Below, one piece after another: positions 11,068 to 19,544 of a stretch of 64,000 bases of DNA. The DNA is from Marinitoga sp. 38H-ov. GTDB taxonomy: Bacteria; Thermotogota; Thermotogae; Petrotogales; Petrotogaceae. How positions within the stretch are numbered: the stretch's first letter is position 1; every line of letters starts with the position of its first letter. The translations under genes were made by a program, and so were the position numbers. The notes under the pieces were generated by a model, which searched no databases, was not told the DNA's origin, and was given only the letters and a program-made list of their open reading frames with translations. Location of the stretch: contig NZ_LNGH01000017.1 in NCBI RefSeq assembly GCF_011057715.1, positions 1-64,000 of the forward strand. Reading direction: 5' to 3'.

Positions 11068-13035
11068 ATGGAAAAAATGACAATTAAAGATTTAGATTTA
11101 AATGGAAAAAGAGTAATAATGAGAGTAGATTTTAATGTTCCTATGAAAGATGGAAAAATTACAAATGATAAGAGAATAAAAGAGGCAATACCTACTATTA
11201 AGCATGCATTAAAAGAAGGTGCTAAAGTTATATTATTATCACACTTAGGAAGACCAAAAGGAGAACCTAAGCCAGAATTTTCATTAAGACCAGTTGCTGA
11301 AAGATTAAGTGAATTATTAGGACAAGAAGTAAAATTTGTTCCAGAGGTTGTTGGTGAAGAAGTGAAAAAATCGGTTGAATCATTAAATGAAGGAGAAATA
11401 TTATTATTAGAAAATACAAGATTTATGAAAGGCGAAACAAAAAATGATTTAGAATTGGCAAAACAATGGGCTGAATTAGCTGATATCCATGTTAACGACG
11501 CATTTGGAACTGCACATAGAGCACATTCATCAAATGTAGGAATTGCTCAATTTATACCAAGTGTTGCTGGTTTCTTAATGGAAAAAGAAATAAAATTCTT
11601 ATCCAAAGCAACTAAAGATCCAGAAAAACCATATGTAGTTATTTTAGGTGGTGCTAAGGTATCAGATAAAATTGGAGTTATTACTAATTTATTAGAAAAA
11701 GCTGATAAGATTTTAATTGGTGGAGCTATGATGTTTACTTTCTTGAAAGCACAAGGAAAAGAAATAGGTTCTTCTAAATTTGAAGAAGATAAAGTAGATT
11801 TAGCAAAAGAATTATTAGCGAAAGCACAAGAAAAAGGTGTAGAATTAGTATTACCTGTTGATACTATAATAGCACAAAAATTAGAAGCTGGAGTAGAAAA
11901 GAAAGTTGTTAAAATAGATGATGGAATAGAAGAAGGATGGATGGGATTGGATATAGGTTCTGAAAGTATAGAATTATTTAAATCAAAATTATCTGGAGCT
12001 AAAACAGTAGTTTGGAATGGGCCAATGGGTGTATTTGAAATAGAAGATTTTGCTACAGGAACAAAAGAAGTAGCAATGATGGTAGCAGATATTACAGATG
12101 AAGGTGCTACAACTATTATCGGTGGTGGAGATAGTGCTGCTGCTATAGAATTGTTTGGATTAGAAAGGAAAGTATCACATGTTTCAACTGGTGGAGGAGC
12201 TTCATTAGAATTTTTAGAAGGTTTAGAATTACCAGGAATTGCAAGTATTGCATCAAAAAAAAAAATAATTAATAGAAAATATATATTAGCTGGTAATTGG
12301 AAAATGAATAAAACAAATATAGAAGCATCTGAATTTATTTCTAAATTAACAGCTAATATAGGAAAAGAAAAGAAGTTTGAGGTTATTATTGCACCAACAT
12401 TTTTAGCTTTAGAAAAAGCAGTTGATTTAACAGCAAGTATAAATATATCTGTTGCAGCACAAAATATGTATTTTGAAGATAAGGGTGCCTTTACAGGTGA
12501 AGTTTCTGCAGAAATGTTAAAGGCTATTGGTGTAGAATATGTAATATTAGGTCACTCTGAAAGAAGAAATATTTTTGGCGAAACAGATGAAATTATCAAT
12601 AAAAAAATAAAAAAAGCTTTAGAAAAAGGATTAAAACCAATATTCTGTATTGGTGAAAAATTAGAAGAGAGAGAAAAAGGATTAACCTTTAATGTAGTTG
12701 AAAAACATATAAAAGAAGGATTCTATGGATTGAATAAAGAAGAAGCAAAAAAGGTAATTATAGCTTATGAGCCTGTTTGGGCAATAGGGACTGGTAAAGT
12801 AGCAACTCCAGAACAAGCTGAAGAAGTTCATGCTTATATTAGAAATCTACTAACAGAATTATATGATAAGGAAATAGCTGAATCAATTACAATATTATAT
12901 GGTGGTAGTGTAAATCCAGGAAATTATTTCGGTTTATTCACAAAACCTAATATAGATGGTGGTTTAGTAGGAGGAGCTTCTTTAAAAGAATCATTTATTG
13001 AATTAGCAGATATAATGAGAAGAATAATATTATAA
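11068..13035 (+). CDS. pgk-tpi: Phosphoglycerate kinase–triosephosphate isomerase fusion
   Basis: 655 residues in one frame. Residues 1 to about 397 are [14 protein letters not shown], substrate Arg/His motif [10 protein letters not shown], hinge LLENTRF, nucleotide site GGGDSAAA and [11 protein letters not shown]. From about residue 405 it is [12 protein letters not shown] (catalytic Lys), LGHSERR (catalytic His), [11 protein letters not shown] (catalytic Glu), [11 protein letters not shown] (phosphate binding). The covalent PGK-TIM is known from Thermotoga maritima, where PGK also exists alone. Here the junction carries an 11-A run (see that feature) that could give both products. RBS AAAGGGGGAAA. 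Terminator follows. Confidence 0.97.
   Translation: MEKMTIKDLDLNGKRVIMRVDFNVPMKDGKITNDKRIKEAIPTIKHALKEGAKVILLSHLGRPKGEPKPEFSLRPVAERLSELLGQEVKFVPEVVGEEVKKSVESLNEGEILLLENTRFMKGETKNDLELAKQWAELADIHVNDAFGTAHRAHSSNVGIAQFIPSVAGFLMEKEIKFLSKATKDPEKPYVVILGGAKVSDKIGVITNLLEKADKILIGGAMMFTFLKAQGKEIGSSKFEEDKVDLAKELLAKAQEKGVELVLPVDTIIAQKLEAGVEKKVVKIDDGIEEGWMGLDIGSESIELFKSKLSGAKTVVWNGPMGVFEIEDFATGTKEVAMMVADITDEGATTIIGGGDSAAAIELFGLERKVSHVSTGGGASLEFLEGLELPGIASIASKKKIINRKYILAGNWKMNKTNIEASEFISKLTANIGKEKKFEVIIAPTFLALEKAVDLTASINISVAAQNMYFEDKGAFTGEVSAEMLKAIGVEYVILGHSERRNIFGETDEIINKKIKKALEKGLKPIFCIGEKLEEREKGLTFNVVEKHIKEGFYGLNKEEAKKVIIAYEPVWAIGTGKVATPEQAEEVHAYIRNLLTELYDKEIAESITILYGGSVNPGNYFGLFTKPNIDGGLVGGASLKESFIELADIMRRIIL
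12255..12265 (+). other. A11 slip-prone run at the PGK/TIM junction
   Basis: Eleven consecutive A, read in frame as (Ser)-Lys-Lys-Lys-Ile exactly between the end of PGK and the start of TIM. In the -1 frame the reading goes AAA AAT AAT TAA (stop 12270-12272); in the +1 frame TAA comes at 12266-12268. Slippage by polymerase or ribosome in either direction therefore ends the protein at about 398-400 residues, the length of ordinary PGK. Position and stops are seen; the regulatory role is inferred. Confidence 0.65.
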
Positions 13036-13036
13036 T

Positions 13037-13058
13037 ACAGCAGGCTTTTGCCTGCTGT
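13037..13058. terminator. pgk-tpi terminator, facing the chemoreceptor gene
   Basis: ACAGCAGGC (13037-13045), loop TTTT, GCCTGCTGT (13050-13058). It sits between the two convergent stops. Confidence 0.88.
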
Positions 13059-13913
13059 TTAAATTTTAATATTTTTAATATCTTTTTGCATATCTAAAAT
13101 ATTTTTTATTACAGAATTAAGAGATGATATAATATTTATTAAATTCATAATATCCTCTTTAGATATATTTAAACTACCGATGTTTTCTTCTAAAGAAAGT
13201 GTATTTTGTTCTAAATTCTTTATTATTTTTTCTAAAAAATATTCATTTTTTTCGATGATTTCTAAAGAGTTTTCTGTTACATTAGCAACTGTTTCAAAAA
13301 GAATGGAAATATAATTAATTTTCTCTAAAACATTTTTTATTTCTTCTGAAAGATAATTAATTTTATTATTGATTTTCTTTGCACTTTCATTTGTTTCTGA
13401 CGAAAGTTTCTGTATTTCTTCAGCAACAACAGAGAAACCTCTTCCATGCTCTTTTGCTTTTGCAGCTTCAATAGAAGCATTAATAGATAAAATGTTAGTC
13501 TTTCTAGCAATTTTATTTATATTTTTTGTTATTTCTTTTACATCATTGAAGCTTTCTAGAGCATTTGAAGCTAACTTTATAGATTCAGAAACATCATTTT
13601 TAACCTCTTCTAAATTTCCTCCAATAGTTTGCAATTTATTTATTATATTTTTATTTATTTTGGATATTTCATTTTTTTCTTCTTTGCTATTATTGTATAA
13701 ATCATTAATTGAGTAAGCAATATTTGTAGTATTATCTATAGTTTTTATAATGTTATATCCAATATCTTTAGTGATTTTATTGGCATTATCAAATCTTTCG
13801 CCTAACACCTCATCTAAATTCTCAATAAAAGAAGTTAAAATATTTTCGTGGTATATACTTTGAGCTATTTTTTCTATTGTATATTTTAATTGTTCTAATT
13901 TTTTTTCGCTCAT
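13059..13913 (-). CDS. Soluble methyl-accepting chemotaxis protein (signalling domain only)
   Basis: 284 residues, no signal peptide or TM helix. The hairpin-tip sequence that binds CheA/CheW is clear: [29 protein letters not shown] without its flanks, about residues 140-168. The rest is heptad coiled coil, with only about 60-80 residues of N-terminal helix and no PAS, GAF or Cache sensor. It resembles the cytosolic Tm14-type receptors of Thermotoga. The adjacent upstream gene (11 bp away) encodes a di-iron oxygen-binding type protein that probably supplies the sensor function. RBS AGGAAGTGA. Confidence 0.9.
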   Translation of the reverse strand: MSEKKLEQLKYTIEKIAQSIYHENILTSFIENLDEVLGERFDNANKITKDIGYNIIKTIDNTTNIAYSINDLYNNSKEEKNEISKINKNIINKLQTIGGNLEEVKNDVSESIKLASNALESFNDVKEITKNINKIARKTNILSINASIEAAKAKEHGRGFSVVAEEIQKLSSETNESAKKINNKINYLSEEIKNVLEKINYISILFETVANVTENSLEIIEKNEYFLEKIIKNLEQNTLSLEENIGSLNISKEDIMNLINIISSLNSVIKNILDMQKDIKNIKI

Positions 13914-13924
13914 AATATCACTTC

Positions 13925-14680
13925 CTAATAAATTTCATTTATAATATCTATACCACATTTTAAATCTTTAAACCAATCTAAGAATTTAATAAATTCTTTT
14001 TTTCTAAATAACAATCCATGTTGTGGTAACATCATATCTATTTCATATTTTGAAATAGCATTTATCCATTTTTTAATAGCTATATTGGATGTCATATATC
14101 TTTTATGAAAACCCTCCATATATCTTTTATAATCATCAAAATTTTCAACAAATATTTTTTCTTCAGAAGGCTGTACCACACCTACGCCAATATCCCCGGA
14201 AAATAAAATTTTTGATATAGGGTCATATAATACAAAATTACCTAAAGAATGTAAAAAATGTGCAGGTATAACTTCTAATGAATAACCATCAGAGAAAGTG
14301 ATTTTTGTTCCTTTGTCAGGAATTGGTTGCATTAATGAATTATCAAATATACCAAAATGAGGTAAGAAACGTTCCCATAATCCAGATATATAAATTTTAG
14401 CGTTTTCTAAAGTTGAATTCCATAATGCAACTCCTGAGGAAACGTCAGGGTCTTGATGAGTATAAAATATTGCCTTTATATTTTCAGTATTAATATTTTC
14501 AGAAACATTAGCTAAAACCCTTGGGAAAACATGAACCCCTCCTGGATCTAATAATATTCCTTCATCATTATGAATTATTAAATATTGATTTGTAAAAATT
14601 CCTTCTAAATTATTTTTTTCAATACCTAAATAAATAAATTTATGATTTTCATTTTCAAATAATACAATAGATCTAGACAT
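13925..14680 (-). CDS. Flavodiiron-like MBL-fold oxygen-binding di-iron protein (ODP)
   Basis: 251 residues, a stand-alone metallo-beta-lactamase-fold domain of the flavodiiron type with no flavodoxin domain. Candidate iron ligands are His75, Asp77 and Asp79 (THQDPDV), His144 (HFLHSLGN), Asp163 (FSGDIG) and His221 (LPQHG). The residue after Asp79 is Val where classical flavodiiron proteins have His. Such ODPs were described by others as Fe(II)/O2 sensors coupled to a soluble chemoreceptor in Treponema denticola. Here it is immediately upstream of just such a receptor. RBS AAGGAGGA. Confidence 0.85.
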   Translation of the reverse strand: MSRSIVLFENENHKFIYLGIEKNNLEGIFTNQYLIIHNDEGILLDPGGVHVFPRVLANVSENINTENIKAIFYTHQDPDVSSGVALWNSTLENAKIYISGLWERFLPHFGIFDNSLMQPIPDKGTKITFSDGYSLEVIPAHFLHSLGNFVLYDPISKILFSGDIGVGVVQPSEEKIFVENFDDYKRYMEGFHKRYMTSNIAIKKWINAISKYEIDMMLPQHGLLFRKKEFIKFLDWFKDLKCGIDIINEIY

Positions 14681-14701
14681 TATAATCCTCCTTATAAAAT
14701 A

Positions 14702-14740
14702 TATTTAAACCCTAGAAAATAAGTTTCTAGGGTTTAAATA
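14702..14740 (-). terminator. Terminator of the LVIVD gene
   Basis: 17-bp perfect stem 14702-14718 / 14724-14740 (core AAACCCTAGAAA / TTTCTAGGGTTT), loop ATAAG, just after the minus-strand stop at 14746 and upstream of the ODP gene. Confidence 0.88.
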
Positions 14741-14745
14741 ATTAT

Positions 14746-16695
14746 TTATTGAATTTCTCCGTATGTTCTCCAGAATAATTTTTTTACAAACTGAGGTTTT
14801 TTTGGATTTTCTATATTAAATATCATCATTCCATTTTTACCATCAGCAACATATAGATAATTATTCTTAACGTATAAGTCATATGTATAACCTGGTGTGT
14901 CTATTATAGATAAAATTTTATTTGTTTTTGTATCAATTAATGCAAAACCATCATCTCCTAAAGCAGCAAAAATTATATCATTAAATATCCTAACTTTCAA
15001 AACACCAGAGTTATTAATATTTATTATATTTTCAACAGAAGAATTTTCAGGATCTTTAATGTTTATAATATAAATTCCAGGTTCTCCAACTTTAATTGTA
15101 GAATTTTTTATTACACTATATTTCCAATCAACGGCAACGTAAGCAAATCCATTATATAACTCTATATCTTTAGAGAATCCATTTATTCTAAATTTTGGAG
15201 ATAATTGAGAAATATTATTATTTGATATTTTAAGTGTTTCAAAACCAACATCATCTGTTGCTAAGAATATATAGTTTTTATATTTTTCAACATCCATAGT
15301 TCTTCCAAGAACCCTATTAATAGAATTAATAATAGGTTTGTTTTTATTTGTAATATCTAATACTACTAAATCCTTATAACCATCAGCAATATATGCTGTA
15401 TTTTTTTCTACAATAAAATTATTGGTATATCCTAAAATAACATTTTCATTATCTTTTACATCTACATAATTTGATAATACTATAGGATTATTTAAATCTG
15501 AAATATCAAATATAGTAAAACCATTTTGCCTATCAGCAATATATGCAAAATTTTTATCAGCAAAAACGCTAGCTGCATCATTTAAAGTTTGTTCTAATTT
15601 TCTAGGTAATAATTTTAAATTTAATGTTCTTTTGGAGGATATTTCTTTAGGATTAATAGGATCTGATATATCAAAAATTATTAAACCATCTTTTTTATCA
15701 GCAGCAAATAAGTAATTATCTTTAGCAAATAATCCTTGTAATATTGTATGATTATTAAAAACTTTTACTAATTCAGGTTTTTCTGGATTGGAAATATTAA
15801 ATACTTCTAATCCTCCCCAATCATCAGTTACAATTAAGTAATTATTATCTAGAATTTTTAAATCTATAGGTGTATTCAATGTATAATGTTTGAAAATAGG
15901 TGAAATTTTCTTATTTGCATCAGGATCTAAAATATCATTTATATTAAATACTTCTAATCCAAACCATTTATCTGTAATGTATAAATAATTTTCATTTTTT
16001 AATATTGCATTTGCTCCTCCACCAGTGTCGATTGTTTTTACTAAGAATGGGAGTAATTTAAATGAAATATCAAAAACAGAAACACCTTTTGCGCCATCTA
16101 ATGTATAAATATAATTTCCATCTATATAAATTTTTTGAACATCACCACCAGTTTTTAAATGTCTCATATATTTAAATGTTCCATTAGATTTGGAATAAAT
16201 AGCTAAACCTTTTATTCCATCTGCAACATATAAATAGTTATCTGAAAAAGCAAAGTCAAATGTTTCGCCTATTGAGTTAATTCTAAAACCTTTTACAATG
16301 TTATTGTTTTCTATTTTAAAAGGAATAATTTCGCTTTTATATACTGAAACATAAATTGTATCTTCGTACATTTTTATTTGAGTTGGATAATTTTTTAATT
16401 CAAATAATTGAAAATCTTTGTTTTTTAAATTGATAAAATAAAGTTTATTTGATTCTAAACCTATAATTAGTAAATCTTCATTCATAAAAAATGAGGTAAC
16501 TTTTGAATCAAAGAATACAGGTAAATCTGTAATATTTAATACGTATGGATATGATGAAATAAATTTAGGCGATAATGGGTTTTCAAAATATATTTTGCTA
16601 ACACCTTCTTCATAACTATTAATAAATATTGATTGGCTTGCTAATATACTTATAACTAATAACAACATAGTAACTAAGAGTGTTTTTAATTTCAT
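14746..16695 (-). CDS. Exported LVIVD-repeat beta-propeller protein
   Basis: 649 residues. Signal peptide MKLKTLLVTMLLLVISILAS. The rest is a chain of about 12 propeller blades with the LVIVD pattern (…YLYVADGxxGLxIFDISDPxxPxxV…): examples are LIVTDDWGGLEVFNISNPEK and AYIADRQNGFTIFDISDLNN. Such proteins are cell-surface or periplasmic and of unknown function. The frame could start further upstream at TTG 16716, but that codon overlaps the RBS AAAGGGGGA; ATG 16695 is 10 nt after it and starts the signal peptide. A paralogue with added FN3-like domains is at 19545. Confidence 0.85.
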   Translation of the reverse strand: MKLKTLLVTMLLLVISILASQSIFINSYEEGVSKIYFENPLSPKFISSYPYVLNITDLPVFFDSKVTSFFMNEDLLIIGLESNKLYFINLKNKDFQLFELKNYPTQIKMYEDTIYVSVYKSEIIPFKIENNNIVKGFRINSIGETFDFAFSDNYLYVADGIKGLAIYSKSNGTFKYMRHLKTGGDVQKIYIDGNYIYTLDGAKGVSVFDISFKLLPFLVKTIDTGGGANAILKNENYLYITDKWFGLEVFNINDILDPDANKKISPIFKHYTLNTPIDLKILDNNYLIVTDDWGGLEVFNISNPEKPELVKVFNNHTILQGLFAKDNYLFAADKKDGLIIFDISDPINPKEISSKRTLNLKLLPRKLEQTLNDAASVFADKNFAYIADRQNGFTIFDISDLNNPIVLSNYVDVKDNENVILGYTNNFIVEKNTAYIADGYKDLVVLDITNKNKPIINSINRVLGRTMDVEKYKNYIFLATDDVGFETLKISNNNISQLSPKFRINGFSKDIELYNGFAYVAVDWKYSVIKNSTIKVGEPGIYIINIKDPENSSVENIININNSGVLKVRIFNDIIFAALGDDGFALIDTKTNKILSIIDTPGYTYDLYVKNNYLYVADGKNGMMIFNIENPKKPQFVKKLFWRTYGEIQ

Positions 16696-16759
16696 TAAAA
16701 AACGTCCCCCTTTCAAAATTTTATTTTATAATTATAGTATACCAGAAAATCGCTAAAAT

Positions 16760-16789
16760 TTGACATTAATATATTAAAAATGATAAAAT
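16760..16789 (+). promoter_or_regulatory. Promoter of acyP operon
   Basis: TTGACA (16760-16765), 18-bp spacer, TAAAAT (16784-16789), with start expected near 16796 and the acyP ATG at 16822. Confidence 0.7.
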
Positions 16790-16821
16790 GATTTATTGAA
16801 AAAATCTTATGGAGGTAAAAA

Positions 16822-17091
16822 ATGATAGGGAAAAGGTATATTGTGTATGGAAGGGTTCAAGGAGTTGGATTTAGATGGTTTATTAACAATGTAGCTGAAA
16901 ATTTAAACATTAAAGGATATGTTATGAATATGCCAGATGGTAGTGTTGAAATATGGGCAGAAGGAGAAGCTGATTCATTATATACTTTTAAAAATTATAT
17001 TTTGAAAGGAAATGGTTTTTCATTTGTAGAAAATATAGAAGAAGAAATAGTCCCTGTTCAGGGGTATACGCACTTTTCTATTAAATATTAA
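16822..17091 (+). CDS. acyP: Acylphosphatase
   Basis: 89 residues, full length for the family. GRVQGVGFRWF holds the phosphate-cradle loop and catalytic Arg18; GYVMNMPDGSVE holds catalytic Asn36. It hydrolyses carboxyl-phosphate bonds such as acetyl phosphate and 1,3-bisphosphoglycerate. RBS TGGAGG. A phosphodiesterase-like gene follows 22 bp later. Confidence 0.95.
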   Translation: MIGKRYIVYGRVQGVGFRWFINNVAENLNIKGYVMNMPDGSVEIWAEGEADSLYTFKNYILKGNGFSFVENIEEEIVPVQGYTHFSIKY

Positions 17092-17113
17092 TTATAATAA
17101 GGTTGGTGAAAAA

Positions 17114-18316
17114 ATGTGGAAGGATATATTAAAAGAAATATATGATAATAAAATAGAAGGACTTGGAATTTTACCTCATTATAATAAATATTCAATACTT
17201 AATATAGCGAATTGGGTTATATATAATTTCGGTGGGACTCCAGCATATGAACCATATCCAATACCATACAAAAATAAAAAACACGTAATAATGTTTTTAG
17301 TTGATGCTATGAGTTATAATACTTTTAAATTAGTTTTAAAAGAAGGGAATTTTAAATATTTAAAACAACATCAATTTTTTCCAGCAACATCAGTTTTTCC
17401 ATCCACTACAGCAAATGCTATAACTACAATTATGACAGCACAACCTCCAGCTAAACATGGTTTTTTAGGATATATATTATATTTAAAAGAGTTAGGATCA
17501 TTAGTAAGCATGATAGACTTTTCACCACTTTTTGGAGATAAAGGGATATATGAACCATTTTTGGTAAATGATTTTTTAAACATAAAAACTATATATGAAA
17601 TATTAAATGAGTTAGATGTTAAAACATTTACTCACACTCATTCTGATATAGTAAATAGTGGTTTAAGTAAAGTACATGGAAGAGGGGGGAATATAAAAGG
17701 ATATAAGTCATTAGTAGAATTATTTGGAATGGTATATGATAAATTAAATGATTTTAAAGATGATAAATCATTTCAATTTGCTTACTATGGATATGTTGAT
17801 AGCATAGGACATAAATATGGACCTAAGGATAGAAAATATAAGTCAGAGATATATTGGTTTTTAAAAATGTTAGAAGATGAATTTTTAGATAGAATAGATT
17901 TAAAAGATACGGCAGTAATAATAACTGCAGATCATGGTATGTTAGAATCACCATTAGATAAAGAAATAAGATTTTCAAATAAAGATGAAATATCAAAAAA
18001 TCTATGGATACCACCAGGTGGAGAAATGAGAATGATGTACTATTATACTAAAAATAAAAAAGGATTTTTAGATTATTTTAATCTTAACTATAATGATTAT
18101 GGAAATCTTTTAGATATAAATGATGCTGAAAAAATAAATTTATTTGGATCAAAATTAGATGAAAGATTTAAAGAAAGAATTGGAGATTACATAATGATTG
18201 CAAAAAGTAATTATAGTTTCGTATATAAGTATGGAAATTCATTTGTTCATTTAAAAGGTAAACACGGTGGATTATCTTTTCATGAAATGGTAGTTCCTCT
18301 TATAGTTTTTGGTTAA
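17114..18316 (+). CDS. Alkaline-phosphatase-superfamily phosphodiesterase/nucleotide pyrophosphatase
   Basis: 400 residues. Two-zinc active-site pattern of the type I phosphodiesterase/NPP family: first Asp in MFLVDAMS, nucleophile Thr in FPSTTANAITT, Asp and His in YVDSIGHKYGP, Asp-His in TADHGML and the last His in GKHGGLSFHEM. No signal peptide, so it is probably cytoplasmic. The phosphodiester substrate cannot be told. RBS GGTTGGTGA. It converges on and overlaps by four bases the end of the minus-strand membrane gene. Confidence 0.85.
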   Translation: MWKDILKEIYDNKIEGLGILPHYNKYSILNIANWVIYNFGGTPAYEPYPIPYKNKKHVIMFLVDAMSYNTFKLVLKEGNFKYLKQHQFFPATSVFPSTTANAITTIMTAQPPAKHGFLGYILYLKELGSLVSMIDFSPLFGDKGIYEPFLVNDFLNIKTIYEILNELDVKTFTHTHSDIVNSGLSKVHGRGGNIKGYKSLVELFGMVYDKLNDFKDDKSFQFAYYGYVDSIGHKYGPKDRKYKSEIYWFLKMLEDEFLDRIDLKDTAVIITADHGMLESPLDKEIRFSNKDEISKNLWIPPGGEMRMMYYYTKNKKGFLDYFNLNYNDYGNLLDINDAEKINLFGSKLDERFKERIGDYIMIAKSNYSFVYKYGNSFVHLKGKHGGLSFHEMVVPLIVFG

Positions 18317-19266
18317 AATTTTTTGGTTAAAAATAATATAAACCCAATTGAAGATAAAATTTGAAGGGTAATAAATATATTATTAGAGTATGAGAGAATA
18401 CCAGCAAAGATTCCACCAATAATAATATATATATAATTATTATATGAATTTTCATTATATGAATTTTCGTGATTTAAAAATAAATTTAATTTCGTTGTTT
18501 GAAGGAAAATGTTTATAAATGGAAAATACAAGTAATCAAAAGATGAAAAAATAATTAATATATATAACATTATTATGCTTTTTTTATTAAAACTCTTTTT
18601 TAATTGCTCAGAAAAAATATATGATAATAGAATTAAAAATGAGAATATTATTAAGTAAGTATTTGTAAGGTTTATGTCATTTAACTTATTCATAATAATA
18701 TGTTTAATATTAAATACTAATAAGAAAAAAACAGTACTATCTATAGTTATTATAGAGTTAATAAGAAAATTATTTTTAAATGATTTTTTTTTCGGAAATT
18801 TTGGGAAATAAAATAATGGAATAAAAATGAAAAAACCGGTGAATAAGATATAAATAGCAATTTTCCAGCTTAAAACTGGAACGAAAAAATATGTAATTAA
18901 AGATGCAGTAATTAATCCCAAAGGCCAAATAAATGAATTTGGTAAAATAAATAAAATAATTCCATAACTAAATCCGGAAATTATTCGTATAATTAAAAAT
19001 AAAATAAAATTGTTTGGTATAAAAACATTAAAAAGTATAGAGATAAACAAGAATAAAATGGGAAGATTAAATTTACTGGATAAAATAAATCCTAACAATG
19101 CTCCTGAAAAGGTTAATATATTTATTAATAAAAAGCTATTATAATTTATTTTGAAATAATTGATAATTTCAATTGATAAGTAATTTTGTATTATTAGTCC
19201 ATACATAACATAACTCAAAATAATATAATAGCTATATAAATTATTATTATTATTATTATTTTTCAT
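18313..19266 (-). CDS. MFS-like membrane protein
   Basis: 317 residues with about ten hydrophobic helices and short loops. The first half looks like an MFS fold (NSFLLINILTFSGALLGFILSS, then IIRIISGFSYGIILFILPNS), but no conserved transport signature is kept and it is about 80 residues shorter than usual. The protein begins MKNNNNNNN, a run of seven Asn coded by an ATT/AAT triplet repeat. RBS GAGGTGA; strong TTGACT/TATAAT promoter upstream. Substrate unknown. Confidence 0.65.
   Translation of the reverse strand: MKNNNNNNNLYSYYIILSYVMYGLIIQNYLSIEIINYFKINYNSFLLINILTFSGALLGFILSSKFNLPILFLFISILFNVFIPNNFILFLIIRIISGFSYGIILFILPNSFIWPLGLITASLITYFFVPVLSWKIAIYILFTGFFIFIPLFYFPKFPKKKSFKNNFLINSIITIDSTVFFLLVFNIKHIIMNKLNDINLTNTYLIIFSFLILLSYIFSEQLKKSFNKKSIIMLYILIIFSSFDYLYFPFINIFLQTTKLNLFLNHENSYNENSYNNYIYIIIGGIFAGILSYSNNIFITLQILSSIGFILFLTKKF
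19239..19262. repeat. Triplet microsatellite at the start of a gene
   Basis: About seven to eight ATT units on the + strand, coding the Asn run directly after the start of the MFS-like protein. Changes in copy number would keep the frame and only change the number of Asn residues. Confidence 0.8.
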
Positions 19267-19284
19267 AGAATCACCTCATTTTAA

Positions 19285-19313
19285 ATTATATATTTTTGTT
19301 TAAAAAAAGTCAA
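19285..19313 (-). promoter_or_regulatory. Promoter of the MFS-like gene
   Basis: On the minus strand: TTGACT (19313-19308), exactly 17 bp, TATAAT (19290-19285). Near-consensus. Its -35 is one arm of an inverted repeat whose other arm is the -35 of the tRNA promoter. Confidence 0.8.
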
Positions 19314-19322
19314 TTTAGATAA

Positions 19323-19351
19323 TTGACTATAAAAATAAAATATGATATAAT
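19323..19351 (+). promoter_or_regulatory. Promoter of tRNA-Pro
   Basis: TTGACT (19323-19328), 17-bp spacer, TATAAT (19346-19351); start near 19358, seven bases before the tRNA. Confidence 0.85.
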
Positions 19352-19364
19352 AAATTGCGAGTTT

Positions 19365-19440
19365 CGGGGCGTGGCGCAGATGGGAGCGCGTTTGCATGGG
19401 GCGCAAAAGGTCGCTGGTTCAAGTCCAGTCGCCCCGACCA
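19365..19440 (+). tRNA. tRNA-Pro (anticodon GGG)
   Basis: 76 nt including an encoded CCA. Acceptor CGGGGCG/CGCCCCG, D stem GCGC/GCGC, anticodon stem TTTGC/GCAAA with loop ATGGGGC giving anticodon GGG (19398-19400 region), five-base variable loop, T arm GCTGG-TTCAAGT-CCAGT. The first pair C1-G72 and discriminator A73 are bacterial tRNA-Pro identity marks. It reads CCC and CCU. Confidence 0.95.
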
Positions 19441-19442
19441 AA

Positions 19443-19468
19443 GCCAACCTTATGGGTTGGCATTTTTT
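19443..19468 (+). terminator. tRNA terminator
   Basis: GCCAACC (19443-19449), loop TTATG, GGTTGGC (19455-19461), then a T-run. Confidence 0.85.
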
Positions 19469-19544
19469 ATTAGGAATGGTAAAATTAATTATAGAACAAT
19501 AAAATGTAAGAAAAATATATAGAAATACATAAGAGGTGAGAAAA

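Noticed and set aside
12280-12310. Separate tpi gene with its own start after pgk.
   Set aside because: No RBS or ATG at the right place (the first Met is inside the catalytic AGNWKMN motif); the frame is continuous with pgk.
16696-16716. Upstream TTG start adding MKGGRFL before the LVIVD signal peptide.
   Set aside because: That stretch is the ribosome binding site itself (AAAGGGGGA), and the signal peptide begins at ATG 16695.
18313-19266. Asn-run microsatellite as a phase-variation switch.
   Set aside because: The unit is three bases, so slippage keeps the reading frame and cannot switch the gene off.
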